This document shows, piece after piece, positions 53,682-61,157 of a stretch of 64,000 nucleotides of DNA. This DNA comes from Bogoriella caseilytica (GTDB taxonomy: Bacteria; Actinomycetota; Actinomycetes; Actinomycetales; Actinomycetaceae). Position 1 is the stretch's first letter. Every line of letters starts with the position of its first letter. The position numbers and the translations under genes were made by a program. The stretch lies in assembly GCF_003752405.1 (NCBI RefSeq), contig NZ_RKHK01000001.1, positions 1,240,001 to 1,304,000 on the forward strand, read 5' to 3'. Below the pieces are notes generated by a model. That model worked only from the letters and a program-made list of their open reading frames with translations, was not told the DNA's origin and ran no database searches.

Positions 53682-54359
53682 TCAGGCACCACCTTCGGCA
53701 GGATCCGGTGGTCCGGCCGGCCCCGGCCGCGGAACAGACCGCAATCGGCGCTCAAGGACGCGCCGCTCGAGCGGCCCAAGATCGTCGATCACGGCGATGA
53801 TCCCCGCCAACGACTCCAGCGAGGCCAGTGCCCGTTCCGCCCCGCGTGGTGCGGCACCTTCGTAGAGTTCCAGACCGATGAAGGCGGCGCTCATGGCATG
53901 GGCGAGCCCGGGAACGTCCACGACGCCGGATAGCACCGTTCCCGAGAACACACGGTGAAGGACTGCTTCGACCTCCTGCACCCACACGCCCAGGCCGTCG
54001 CTGATCGCGCCGGCGAGCGCCTCATGCGATCGCGTGCCGGCCAGGAGCTGGCCGAGAACAGCGACATGACCTGCTTCGCGTTCCGTCACGTGGATCCGGC
54101 GCGCCACATCCACGAGATCGCTGAAGGACTCCACCTCGTGCAGAGCGGCACGATGGGTGGCCACCCGTTGCTCTGCGCCGCGCCTGCAGGCTGCTCCCAG
54201 CAGATCCTCCACCGATCCGAAGTGATAGAAGATCAAGGCTGGATTGACCTCCGCCCGCGCGGCAATGGTGCGGGCCGACGCCTTGGCGACGCCGTGCTCG
54301 GCGACCGTCACCAAGGTCGCATCGAGGAGGCGCTCGCGCGTGGCGTTCTTGCCGCTCAT
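53682..54359 (-). CDS. TetR-family repressor
   Basis: 225 residues. N-terminal helix-turn-helix ATRERLLDATLVTVAEHGVAKASARTIAARAEVNPALIFYHF at about 6-48, followed by a variable helical ligand domain. It is the last gene of a three-gene minus operon whose promoter, at 55786-55870, holds two TTGA-N8-TCAA palindromes of TetR type, which it probably recognises. The operon also encodes a DUF4166 protein and a membrane protein. Confidence 0.9.
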   Translation of the reverse strand: MSGKNATRERLLDATLVTVAEHGVAKASARTIAARAEVNPALIFYHFGSVEDLLGAACRRGAEQRVATHRAALHEVESFSDLVDVARRIHVTEREAGHVAVLGQLLAGTRSHEALAGAISDGLGVWVQEVEAVLHRVFSGTVLSGVVDVPGLAHAMSAAFIGLELYEGAAPRGAERALASLESLAGIIAVIDDLGPLERRVLERRLRSVPRPGPAGPPDPAEGGA

Positions 54360-55033
54360 GCCAGCGCCACTTCACGCACCGGACGCAGCCCCGGGCGGAC
54401 GCCGATCTCGGCCACTGGCGCGTAGTCGGCCCAGAACGTGCCGTGGTAACCGAACAGGGGCCCGAAGCGCCGGTTGACCACGCGCACATCGATCCGGAAG
54501 CACGCGGCGTCGTCGTCGTAGGACTCGCGCACTGTGGCATCACCGCCCATGAACTGCGGCACACGCACGTTCAGCAGGCCTTCGTGCACGCGGTGCTCCC
54601 CGGAGCGGATGACGAGCCCGCCGCGCTCATCGACGCCGAACTCCAGTTCGCTGATCAAGTGCTGGTGACTGCCCAGGAAATCGACGATCGAGTCACCGCC
54701 TGGTGAGAGCACCATCTGAGCATCGAAGCGGTGGGCGCGGCCGGGAAAGGAGAAGGTGCGCACGAAGGTGACGGTCTCACGGCCGAAGCTGTCCAGATAG
54801 GGCACGTTCTCGATCACGAAGGGGACATGTCTTCCCCGCCGCGGCGCGAGGATATTGCGCGTACCACCGAGCGCCAGGAAGGGCCGGACCCAGGGCGGGC
54901 CGTGCCAGATCTCCTCCATGACGCCACGCCCCAGGCAGGCCTCCCCGGACTCGAGCCCCACCGAGAAGCGGCGCTGCAGCCGAGGGTGGAGCCGGTCGAA
55001 GTCGGACCCCATCACGGTACGGAAGATGCTCAT
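54356..55033 (-). CDS. DUF4166 domain protein
   Basis: 225 residues. The N-terminus FRTVMGSDFDRLHPRLQRRFSVG and the middle FSFPGRAHRFDAQMV with RESYDDDAACFRIDVRVVNRRFGPLFGYHGTFW near the C-terminus are the DUF4166 pattern. No catalytic residues assigned; often linked to SDR or DoxX-like proteins. Overlaps the TetR start and the preceding gene by four bases each. Confidence 0.88.
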   Translation of the reverse strand: MSIFRTVMGSDFDRLHPRLQRRFSVGLESGEACLGRGVMEEIWHGPPWVRPFLALGGTRNILAPRRGRHVPFVIENVPYLDSFGRETVTFVRTFSFPGRAHRFDAQMVLSPGGDSIVDFLGSHQHLISELEFGVDERGGLVIRSGEHRVHEGLLNVRVPQFMGGDATVRESYDDDAACFRIDVRVVNRRFGPLFGYHGTFWADYAPVAEIGVRPGLRPVREVALA

Positions 55034-55785
55034 GACGCTGCCTCCATCGAGGGTCGAGTGTGGCGCTGGTGATCGGCGGGCGGCCCGTGAAGTGCGGCCG
55101 GGGAGCGCCGCGTGCGACGGGCCGCCGGGGTGGTCGAGCGGGGAGGAAGGGCGAGGGCCGCGCCGATCAGCGCCAGCGCGATGGAGCCACGCGCAAGGAC
55201 CACGACCGGCGAGCGTCGGCGCCGTCCGCTCGTGACCATGACGAGGGCAGCCGCCACCGCCCCCGCGCGGATCGCCAGCCCGGCCAGGGCTTGATTGCGG
55301 CTGCGCTCCGGGCTCTGGTCCAGCTCACACCACAGGCGAAGCCGGTCGAAGGACCAGGCGGTGGCCCAGCCGATGAGCGGGCGGAACACGACAGCGTCGG
55401 CCGGCGGTCCCAGGCGACCCCAGCCGGGCCGGTAGTCGTAGCCGGTCAAGAAGACGATGCCGTCGCCAGGCCGGTAGCGCCAGTAGCCACTGCCCGCCCG
55501 GATGATGGACAGCGGGTGCGTGCTGGAGAACCGCAGCGCACTGGTGCATGAGCCGTCCGGTCGGCGCTGTTCGCCGCTGTGCACCCCGATCCCGGCCACT
55601 GTCAGCCCGGGAAACACGGTGGTGGCATAGCGAAAACGCTGAAGGCCCTCCTGCGCCGTGGCGAGTGCACGGATCTCCCCGAACCGGAGGTCCCAGCGGG
55701 AATGCTGCGCCGGGCACTGGGTGCGTTGCCAGAGCAGATCCATGGGCGCGCGGACCGTGGTCTCCGCGTAGATCCGCTTCCCCAT
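55030..55785 (-). CDS. SRPBCC-like N-terminal protein with membrane helices
   Basis: 251 residues from the ATG at 55785; the alternative at 55833 begins inside an operator. Residues 1-120 resemble an SRPBCC/START-like domain (IYAETTVRAPMDLLWQRTQ), and two short hydrophobic helices follow at about 170-205, with a basic tail. First gene of the TetR operon, overlapping the DUF4166 start. Function unknown; a lipid-binding or transfer role is conceivable. Confidence 0.78.
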   Translation of the reverse strand: MGKRIYAETTVRAPMDLLWQRTQCPAQHSRWDLRFGEIRALATAQEGLQRFRYATTVFPGLTVAGIGVHSGEQRRPDGSCTSALRFSSTHPLSIIRAGSGYWRYRPGDGIVFLTGYDYRPGWGRLGPPADAVVFRPLIGWATAWSFDRLRLWCELDQSPERSRNQALAGLAIRAGAVAAALVMVTSGRRRRSPVVVLARGSIALALIGAALALPPRSTTPAARRTRRSPAALHGPPADHQRHTRPSMEAAS

Positions 55786-55817
55786 CCGTCTGCCCTCTTC
55801 CACGCCAGACCGGCGAT

Positions 55818-55864
55818 TTGACCGATCGATCAAAAGTCTCGCATTCAGTTGAACGATCGGTCAA
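55818..55864. promoter_or_regulatory. Twin TetR-type operators
   Basis: TTGACCGATCGATCAA (55818-55833) and TTGAACGATCGGTCAA (55849-55864) share TTGA-N-CGATCG-N-TCAA and are 31 bases apart centre to centre, three helical turns. They lie between the TetR operon and the divergent MOSC gene and could control both. Confidence 0.75.
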
Positions 55865-55910
55865 GGTGTCGCATGCGCTGGCGGGCCACCGGGCTCGATA
55901 ACCTAGCTCC

Positions 55911-56714
55911 ATGCCGCAGGTGACCGCCCTCTACCGTTACCCGGTCAAGGGCTTCACCCCCGAGTCGTGCACGAGTCTGACGATTCAGCCCGACGGCCGG
56001 GTGGCGGGTGACCGCACACTGACCTTCCGCTTTGCGAACGCTCTCGAACCGGAGATCGACGAGGAGTGCGGACTGCCCTACTGGCCCAAGCGTGGCGGTC
56101 TCGCCCTGGTCAGCTTTCCCTCCCTCGCGCGGCTGCAGGTGCGGCTGCACGGCGAGCGCCTGCGTATTGCCGACGGCAACCACGTCGTCGCCGAGGCCGG
56201 GCTCGATGCGGCGGGCCGGGAACTGCTCTGCGAGCGCGTGACGGAGTGGTTGCGCGCGAACGGCGAGGCGCGCCGGCTCGAGCGGCCGGGCAGGCTTCCC
56301 CTCCACCTCCTCGGCGACGCCGGAGCCTCCCGGTTTCAGGACCGGGCTCTGGGATTCATCTCCCTCCACGGCCAAGCCAGCACCGAGGCACTTGAGGCCG
56401 AACTCCCTGGCGCCGGTGACGTACGACGGTTCCGATCGAACATCGTGGTGGGCGGCACCCGCGCCTGGGAGGAGCTCGACTGGCGCGGCCCAGTACGCAT
56501 CGGCCACGTCGAGTGCGTCGCCGTCCGGCCCATCGGTCGCTGCCTGGCCACCCACGCGAATCCCGAGACCGGCACGCGCGACCTCGAGGTGATGTCCGCC
56601 CTGGTGGAGCGCTTCGGACAACCCGAACCTCTGATGGGCGTTCTGCTGTTGCCGGTCGACGGTGGTGGCGAGATCCGTCTGGGCGATGAGGTCAGCCTGC
56701 TGCCGCCTTCGTGA
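55911..56714 (+). CDS. MOSC-domain protein
   Basis: 267 residues. An N-terminal beta-barrel (VTALYRYPVKGFTPESC) and a C-terminal MOSC domain with RPIGRCLATHANPETGTRDLEVM. MOSC proteins bind molybdenum cofactor or sulfur; the conserved Cys is in GRCLATH (about 206). It is divergent from the TetR operon and shares its operators. Proteins of the YcbX/mARC branch reduce N-hydroxylated compounds. Confidence 0.9.
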   Translation: MPQVTALYRYPVKGFTPESCTSLTIQPDGRVAGDRTLTFRFANALEPEIDEECGLPYWPKRGGLALVSFPSLARLQVRLHGERLRIADGNHVVAEAGLDAAGRELLCERVTEWLRANGEARRLERPGRLPLHLLGDAGASRFQDRALGFISLHGQASTEALEAELPGAGDVRRFRSNIVVGGTRAWEELDWRGPVRIGHVECVAVRPIGRCLATHANPETGTRDLEVMSALVERFGQPEPLMGVLLLPVDGGGEIRLGDEVSLLPPS

Positions 56715-56779
56715 GCCAACCGCGCACTGTCGCGAGTCGACCGCACACCTCTTGACGCGGATACCGCTGAGCCTTAACG

Positions 56780-56797
56780 TACAACCTGATGGTTGTA
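56780..56797 (+). promoter_or_regulatory. ArsR-type operator over the start codon
   Basis: Perfect arms TACAACC (56780-56786) and GGTTGTA (56791-56797) across TGAT. The ATG at 56789 lies within it, the same arrangement as at the arsenic locus (27359-27380). Confidence 0.65.
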
Positions 56798-57148
56798 GAT
56801 ACCGAACTGGTGAGCGGCGCGCTGAGCGACGACGAGGTGGACCGGATCTTCCGGGCCCTTGCTGACGCCACCCGCCGTGACATCGTCCGCCGCACCCTCA
56901 CCAAGGAGGCGACGGTCAGCGCACTCGCGTCGTCGTACGACATGTCCTTCGCCGCGGTGCAGAAGCACGTGACCGTCCTGGAGGGGGCAGGCCTGGTGAC
57001 CAAGCACCCCCAGGGCCGCGAACGCCTTGTTCGTGGCAACCCGGAGCGGATCCAGCAAGCGCAGATGCTGCTGGAGCGCTACGAGCAGATCTGGCGCGGC
57101 CGCATCAGCCGGCTCGGCGCACTCCTGACTGAGAAGCAACACCCCTGA
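56789..57148 (+). CDS. ArsR-family repressor
   Basis: 119 residues. Winged helix: IFRALADATRRDIVRRTL (about 19-36), VSALASSYDMSFAAVQKHVTVLEGAGLV (about 47-74). The metal-binding Cys motif ELCVCD of metal sensors is absent, so it belongs to the non-metal group usually paired with SRPBCC proteins. It precedes the AHSA1 gene by 16 bases and opens the accessory cluster. Confidence 0.9.
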   Translation: MVVDTELVSGALSDDEVDRIFRALADATRRDIVRRTLTKEATVSALASSYDMSFAAVQKHVTVLEGAGLVTKHPQGRERLVRGNPERIQQAQMLLERYEQIWRGRISRLGALLTEKQHP

Positions 57149-57164
57149 GCGAAAGCAGGCCACC

Positions 57165-58148
57165 ATGCCCGTCACCTCCGTCGAGAAGGACCTCGACGCC
57201 CTGACCATGACGATCATCGCCGACTTCCCGGTGCCGGTCCGCCGACTGTGGGACGCCTACGCGGACCCACGTCAGCTCGAGAAGTTCTGGGGCCCGCCCG
57301 AATGGCCGGCGACCTTCACCCGGCACGACCTGTACCCCGGGGGCCGGTCGCATTACTACATGACCGGCCCGGACGGCGAGCACGCCGGGGGTTACTGGGA
57401 GTTCACCGCCGTCGAGGAGGGGCGCTCCTTCGAAACCATCGACGGCTTTGCCGATGAGGACGGCGCACCCAAGACCGACATGCCCACCACGCGGACGGTC
57501 TACGAGTTCTCCGAGACCCCCGGCGGGTCCCGCCTGACTACCACGGCCTCCTTCAACTCCCTCGAGGAGCTCGAGCAGCTCGTCGCCATGGGCATGGAGG
57601 AGGGCACCAAGGCCGCCATGGCCCAGATCGATGACGTGCTCGCCGACCTTCGCTCCTTCGCCGCCGGTCGAGCACTCGAGGCACAGCTCCTCAATGACAC
57701 GCAGGTGCGCGTCAGCCGGGTCATCCGCGGCACGGTTCAGCAGGTCTGGGACGCCCACCACGATCCGGAACTCCTGCGCCGCTGGCTCCTCGGCCCGGAC
57801 GGTTGGGTGATGAGCGAGGTGACGGTGGCGAACGCCGTCGGGCAGACCTACCGCTATGCCTGGGAGCCGACGGAAGACGTCGACGGGGAACCCTTCGCGC
57901 TGACCGGCGAACTCCTCGAGTCCGATCCCCCGCACCGCGAGGTGACCACCGAGTCGATGGAAGGGATCGAGGGCCCGCCCGCCCGGAACGAGCAGACGCT
58001 CACAGCAGTGCAAGGCGGGACCCTGCTCTCCCTGGTCATCACCTACGCCAGCACGGAGATGCGCGACGCGATCCTGGCGACCGGCATGACCGAGGGCATG
58101 GAAGCCAGCTACGCGCGCTTGGAAGCCACCATTCTGGAGGCCGCCTGA
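57165..58148 (+). CDS. Tandem AHSA1/SRPBCC protein
   Basis: 327 residues with two activator-of-Hsp90-like START domains: first at about 5-155 (FPVPVRRLWDAYADPRQLEKFWGPPEWP), second at about 180-325 (VSRVIRGTVQQVWDAHHDPELLRRWLLGPDGW). Each has the conserved W-G/GP after the helix. Hydrophobic-ligand binding is typical. Located directly after the ArsR repressor; the stop is two bases before the next ATG. Confidence 0.9.
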   Translation: MPVTSVEKDLDALTMTIIADFPVPVRRLWDAYADPRQLEKFWGPPEWPATFTRHDLYPGGRSHYYMTGPDGEHAGGYWEFTAVEEGRSFETIDGFADEDGAPKTDMPTTRTVYEFSETPGGSRLTTTASFNSLEELEQLVAMGMEEGTKAAMAQIDDVLADLRSFAAGRALEAQLLNDTQVRVSRVIRGTVQQVWDAHHDPELLRRWLLGPDGWVMSEVTVANAVGQTYRYAWEPTEDVDGEPFALTGELLESDPPHREVTTESMEGIEGPPARNEQTLTAVQGGTLLSLVITYASTEMRDAILATGMTEGMEASYARLEATILEAA

Positions 58149-58150
58149 CC

Positions 58151-58738
58151 ATGCGAGCCCTGATCGTTTCCGCCTTCACCTCGCTCGACGGCGTCATGGA
58201 GGCGCCCGGCGGGGAGGAGGGCTACCGCAATGCCGGATGGACCTTCAACCAGATCCCGGTCGAGGACGCCACTTTCGAGATCAAGACCCGCGAGCAGGAC
58301 GAGGCACAGGCCTTGCTGCTGGGCCGCCGCAGCTACGAGGCCTTCGCGCCGGTCTGGCCGCAGATGACCGAGGACTTCGCCAGCTACAACACCATGCCGA
58401 AGTACGTCGTCTCCAGCACGCTGCGCGAGAAGGATCTGGTGGAGAACTGGGGGGAGATCACCGTCCTGCGATCCGTGGACGACGTCGCCCGCCTGAAGGA
58501 GACCGAGGGGGGCCCCATCATCGTGCACGGCAGCGCCACCCTCGGGCACCAGCTCTCCGAGGCCAGTCTGGTCGACCGCTATCACCTGCTGGTGTTTCCC
58601 CTGCTGCTCGGCGCGGGCAAGCGCCTGTTCTCCGGCGCTGACAAGGACGCCACTCGCCTGGACCTCGTCGAGCACGAGGCCTACGGGAACGGCGTGCAGA
58701 AGATGGTCTTCGATGTCGTCGGGGCGGAGGGCTCATGA
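58151..58738 (+). CDS. Dihydrofolate-reductase-fold (RibD C-terminal) protein, first copy
   Basis: 195 residues from the ATG at 58151, two bases after the AHSA1 stop. SLDGVMEAPGG near the N-terminus, LLLGRRSYEAF at about 55-65 and IIVHGSATLGHQL at about 115-130 are typical of the RibD-C/DHFR-like family (YyaP/YyaP-like). NADPH-dependent reductase by fold; substrate unknown. Overlaps the second copy by four bases. Confidence 0.9.
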   Translation: MRALIVSAFTSLDGVMEAPGGEEGYRNAGWTFNQIPVEDATFEIKTREQDEAQALLLGRRSYEAFAPVWPQMTEDFASYNTMPKYVVSSTLREKDLVENWGEITVLRSVDDVARLKETEGGPIIVHGSATLGHQLSEASLVDRYHLLVFPLLLGAGKRLFSGADKDATRLDLVEHEAYGNGVQKMVFDVVGAEGS

Positions 58739-59337
58739 GTAGCGTCGCCGCGGATATCTCGATGTCCTTGGACGGCTACGTCACTGGACCTGAGCCAGAT
58801 GGCGAGCGCGGGCTCGGCATCGACGGCGAGGCCCTCCACGGATGGGTGCTCAACTCGGAGGACTCGCCACCGGACCGCCACTTCTTGGAAATGGCGGAGC
58901 ATCACGGTGCTGTGATCATGGGCCGTCGGACCTTTGACTTCGTCGACGGTCCCCACGGCTGGAACGACGACATCGGCTATGCCTACGACCACGACCTTCC
59001 CTCTCGACCACCGGTCTTCGTGGTCACCCACGAAGCACCGGAAACGACGCGCCTAGCTGGCTTCACTTTCGTCACCGACGGCATCGCCGCCGCCATCGAG
59101 GCCGCCCGAGCGACCGCCGGCGAGCGCGAGACGGTCATCATGGGCGGCGCCTCGGTCATCGATCAGGCACTCACCGCTGGGCTGGTGGACGAACTGCGCA
59201 TCCATCTGTCCCCGGTGGTGATGGGCAACGGCACTCGCCTCTTCGACCTGATCGACGAGCGCGTACTACTGAACCAGCACGACGTCGTCGTCACCGACCA
59301 CGCCACCCACCTGACCTACCGAACCCGGGAGCTGTGA
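58735..59337 (+). CDS. Dihydrofolate-reductase-fold (RibD C-terminal) protein, second copy
   Basis: 200 residues. DISMSLDGYVTGPEPDGERGLGIDG near the start, AVIMGRRTFDFVDG at about 60-73, and VIMGGASVIDQALTAGLVDELRIHLSPVVMGNGTRLFD near the C-terminus are conserved in this family. Distinct from the first copy in sequence, so not a recent duplicate. Four-base overlap upstream, and TGATG overlap downstream. Confidence 0.9.
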   Translation: MSSVAADISMSLDGYVTGPEPDGERGLGIDGEALHGWVLNSEDSPPDRHFLEMAEHHGAVIMGRRTFDFVDGPHGWNDDIGYAYDHDLPSRPPVFVVTHEAPETTRLAGFTFVTDGIAAAIEAARATAGERETVIMGGASVIDQALTAGLVDELRIHLSPVVMGNGTRLFDLIDERVLLNQHDVVVTDHATHLTYRTREL

Positions 59338-59738
59338 TGTTCCGAGCATTCACCATCGCCTTGCCCATCGTCGACCGGCAGCGGTCCTACGCCTTCTACC
59401 AGGAGACGCTCGGGCTCGAGCCCGTCGGTGCGCCGGATGCAGACGGCGTACCCGAGCCGTTGCAGTTCCGGCTCGATGCGAACACCATGCTCATGCTCGT
59501 CCCCTCCGGGGGCTTCGGCTGGGTCCTCGGCGGGCGCGAGCTCGCCGCTCCGGGCACCAGTGAGATGCTGCTGAGTCTGACGCTCGATTCTGCCGAGGAG
59601 GTCGTCGCGGCGGCGGAGCGCATGCGCGGTGCCGGTGGCGAGATCGTCCTCGCGCCTGCCCAGCAAGAGTGGGGCTTCACCGGCGTCGTCACTGACCCTG
59701 ACGGCCATGCGTGGCAACTGATCAACATCCACCACTGA
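59337..59738 (+). CDS. VOC-family protein
   Basis: 133 residues from the ATG at 59337 (a GTG three bases earlier is also possible). RAFTIALPIVDRQRSYAFYQETLGL at the start and GVVTDPDGHAWQLINIHH at the end form the VOC fold. The C-terminal Trp-Gln-Leu-Ile (no Glu at the usual metal position) suggests a binding protein rather than a metalloenzyme. Coupled to the preceding gene. Confidence 0.88.
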   Translation: MFRAFTIALPIVDRQRSYAFYQETLGLEPVGAPDADGVPEPLQFRLDANTMLMLVPSGGFGWVLGGRELAAPGTSEMLLSLTLDSAEEVVAAAERMRGAGGEIVLAPAQQEWGFTGVVTDPDGHAWQLINIHH

Positions 59739-59749
59739 TCGGAGCAGTC

Positions 59750-60049
59750 ATGTCCTTCCAGTCCTATCTCGACAACATCGAGACCAAGACCGGCCTCACC
59801 CCCCGGCAGTTCATCGAGCTCGCCCACGAGCGCGGGTTTGGGCCCGGCACCAAGGCGACCCCGATCATCCAGTGGCTTGCCGAGGACTACGGCCTGGGGC
59901 GCGGGCATGCCATGGCGCTCGTGCACGTGATCACCAAGGGCGACCAGATCAGCAGCAAGCACGTCGGCTCCACCGGCGCGCACAGCGACGTCAGTGATCG
60001 CCTCTGGCTGGATGGCAAAGACACCAAACCAGCCGAACCCCGGCAGTAA
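59750..60049 (+). CDS. DUF4287-domain protein
   Basis: 99 residues from the ATG at 59750, GGAG eight bases upstream. The N-terminal part SFQSYLDNIETKTGLTPRQFIELA and ATPIIQWLAEDYGLGRGHAMALVHVI form the DUF4287 helix bundle. Function is unknown; these genes often sit in ArsR/SRPBCC neighbourhoods. It ends in a short, disordered-looking tail. Confidence 0.88.
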   Translation: MSFQSYLDNIETKTGLTPRQFIELAHERGFGPGTKATPIIQWLAEDYGLGRGHAMALVHVITKGDQISSKHVGSTGAHSDVSDRLWLDGKDTKPAEPRQ

Positions 60050-60089
60050 CCTCGGACCTGAACGCGATCGTCACCCGGAGGATCTCACC

Positions 60090-60308
60090 ATGGCCGATAC
60101 CCCCGACATCCGCCCCGTGGGCGACCTGCCCAACGAGATGGGCAAGACCGCGCCGCGCGAGCTCCACTACGCCGGTATCTCCAGCCTGGCCGAGGTCGCG
60201 ACGCACACTCGCGCCGAATTGCTCGCCATCCATGGCGTCGGCCCCAAAGCCATCCGGATCCTCGAGGGCGCCCTGGCCGAGCAAGGGCTGAGCTTCGCCG
60301 AGGACTGA
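60090..60308 (+). CDS. Helix-hairpin-helix protein
   Basis: 72 residues from the ATG at 60090. The stretch LHYAGISSLAEVATHTRAELLAIHGVGPKAIRILEGALAEQGL includes a classic HhH hairpin (IHGVGPKAI). It is similar to small helix-hairpin-helix proteins found next to DUF4287 in actinobacteria. A DNA- or protein-binding role is presumed only from the fold. Last gene before the SRPBCC promoter. Confidence 0.85.
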   Translation: MADTPDIRPVGDLPNEMGKTAPRELHYAGISSLAEVATHTRAELLAIHGVGPKAIRILEGALAEQGLSFAED

Positions 60309-60335
60309 GCGCCGCGCAGGTCTGCGCACCCCTCT

Positions 60336-60360
60336 TAAATAACTCTTGCCTTATATAATC
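60336..60360 (+). promoter_or_regulatory. TATAAT promoter with AT-rich dyad
   Basis: A perfect TATAAT (60355-60360) stands in high-GC surroundings. Dyad arms TTAAATAA (60336-60343) and TTATATAA (60352-60359, one mismatch) overlap it, as expected for a repressor site. No clear -35 box is seen. It precedes the SRPBCC gene at 60429 by about 70 bases. Confidence 0.55.
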
Positions 60361-60428
60361 TGAAGTGCAATCATGGTCGCAGCATCTCGCGCCCGGGGTG
60401 CTCGCGACGACCATGCGAAAGGCCTGCC

Positions 60429-61043
60429 ATGTCAGACGGGACCGAACACATCAACCGCACCAGCCGCGAGGTCAGCAGCCGCGCCCGCGGCGAATCGGAC
60501 GTGAAGGTCATCGGCCTCTCGCGCCGTTACGAGGTCCCGCTCGCTGAGCTCTGGGAGGCCTGCACCGTCGCCGAGCGGATCTCCCGGTGGGTGGCGCCCA
60601 TCTCCGGAGACCTGCGCCTGGGCGGGCGTTACCAGATCGAGGGCAATGCCGAGGGCACGATCGAGGAGTGCGTGCCGCAGGAGCGGATCGCCGTGACCTG
60701 GGAATACGGCGGAGAAACGAGCTGGGTGGTGGCCACCCTCGCCCACGAGGACGACGCGGCACGGCTGACCGTCGAGCACCTCGCGCCGGGCGGAGCGCAC
60801 TGGGAAGAGTTCGGCGCCGGGGCCGGCGGGATCGGCTGGGATCTGATGCTGCTCGGGCTGCAGTTCCATCTGCAGGATTCGGAGTTCCGGGGTGATCCGG
60901 CATGGCTCGGCACGGATGAGGGCCGCGCGTTGATGGCCGCGAGCGCGGAGCAGTGGCGTCTGGCCCAGATCGCCGGGGAGCAGGATGAGAAGGCAGCGAA
61001 CGAGGCGGCGGTCCGCTGCCGCCAGGCATATCTCGGCGAGTAA
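60429..61043 (+). CDS. SRPBCC-domain protein (AHSA1-type)
   Basis: 204 residues. KVIGLSRRYEVPLAELWEACTVAERISRWVAPISGDLRLGGRYQ begins a START-like ligand-binding domain (about 24-145), followed by WEEFGAGAGGIGWDLMLLGL and a helical C-terminus with many Ala and Glu. Possibly regulated from the AT-rich dyad upstream rather than by read-through. Same family as the tandem AHSA1 protein. Confidence 0.88.
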   Translation: MSDGTEHINRTSREVSSRARGESDVKVIGLSRRYEVPLAELWEACTVAERISRWVAPISGDLRLGGRYQIEGNAEGTIEECVPQERIAVTWEYGGETSWVVATLAHEDDAARLTVEHLAPGGAHWEEFGAGAGGIGWDLMLLGLQFHLQDSEFRGDPAWLGTDEGRALMAASAEQWRLAQIAGEQDEKAANEAAVRCRQAYLGE

Positions 61044-61064
61044 CGCAGGCCTGCCCCTCCCCCC

Positions 61065-61138
61065 GCGAGCGCGCCAGTTGCTCGCGAGCGCGCCAGCCGC
61101 AGGCACCTGTGAGTGGCGCGGTGGCGAGCAACTGGCGC
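61065..61138. repeat. Intergenic hairpin and direct repeat between converging genes
   Basis: Perfect 15-base arms GCGCCAGTTGCTCGC (61071-61085) and GCGAGCAACTGGCGC (61124-61138). A 13-base direct repeat GCGAGCGCGCCAG occurs at 61065-61077 and 61084-61096. Placed between a plus gene ending at 61043 and a minus gene ending at 61158, so it may terminate both. It shares GCGAGCA with the hairpin at 38325. Confidence 0.7.
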
Positions 61139-61157
61139 AATGGGCGGAAGAACGGAC

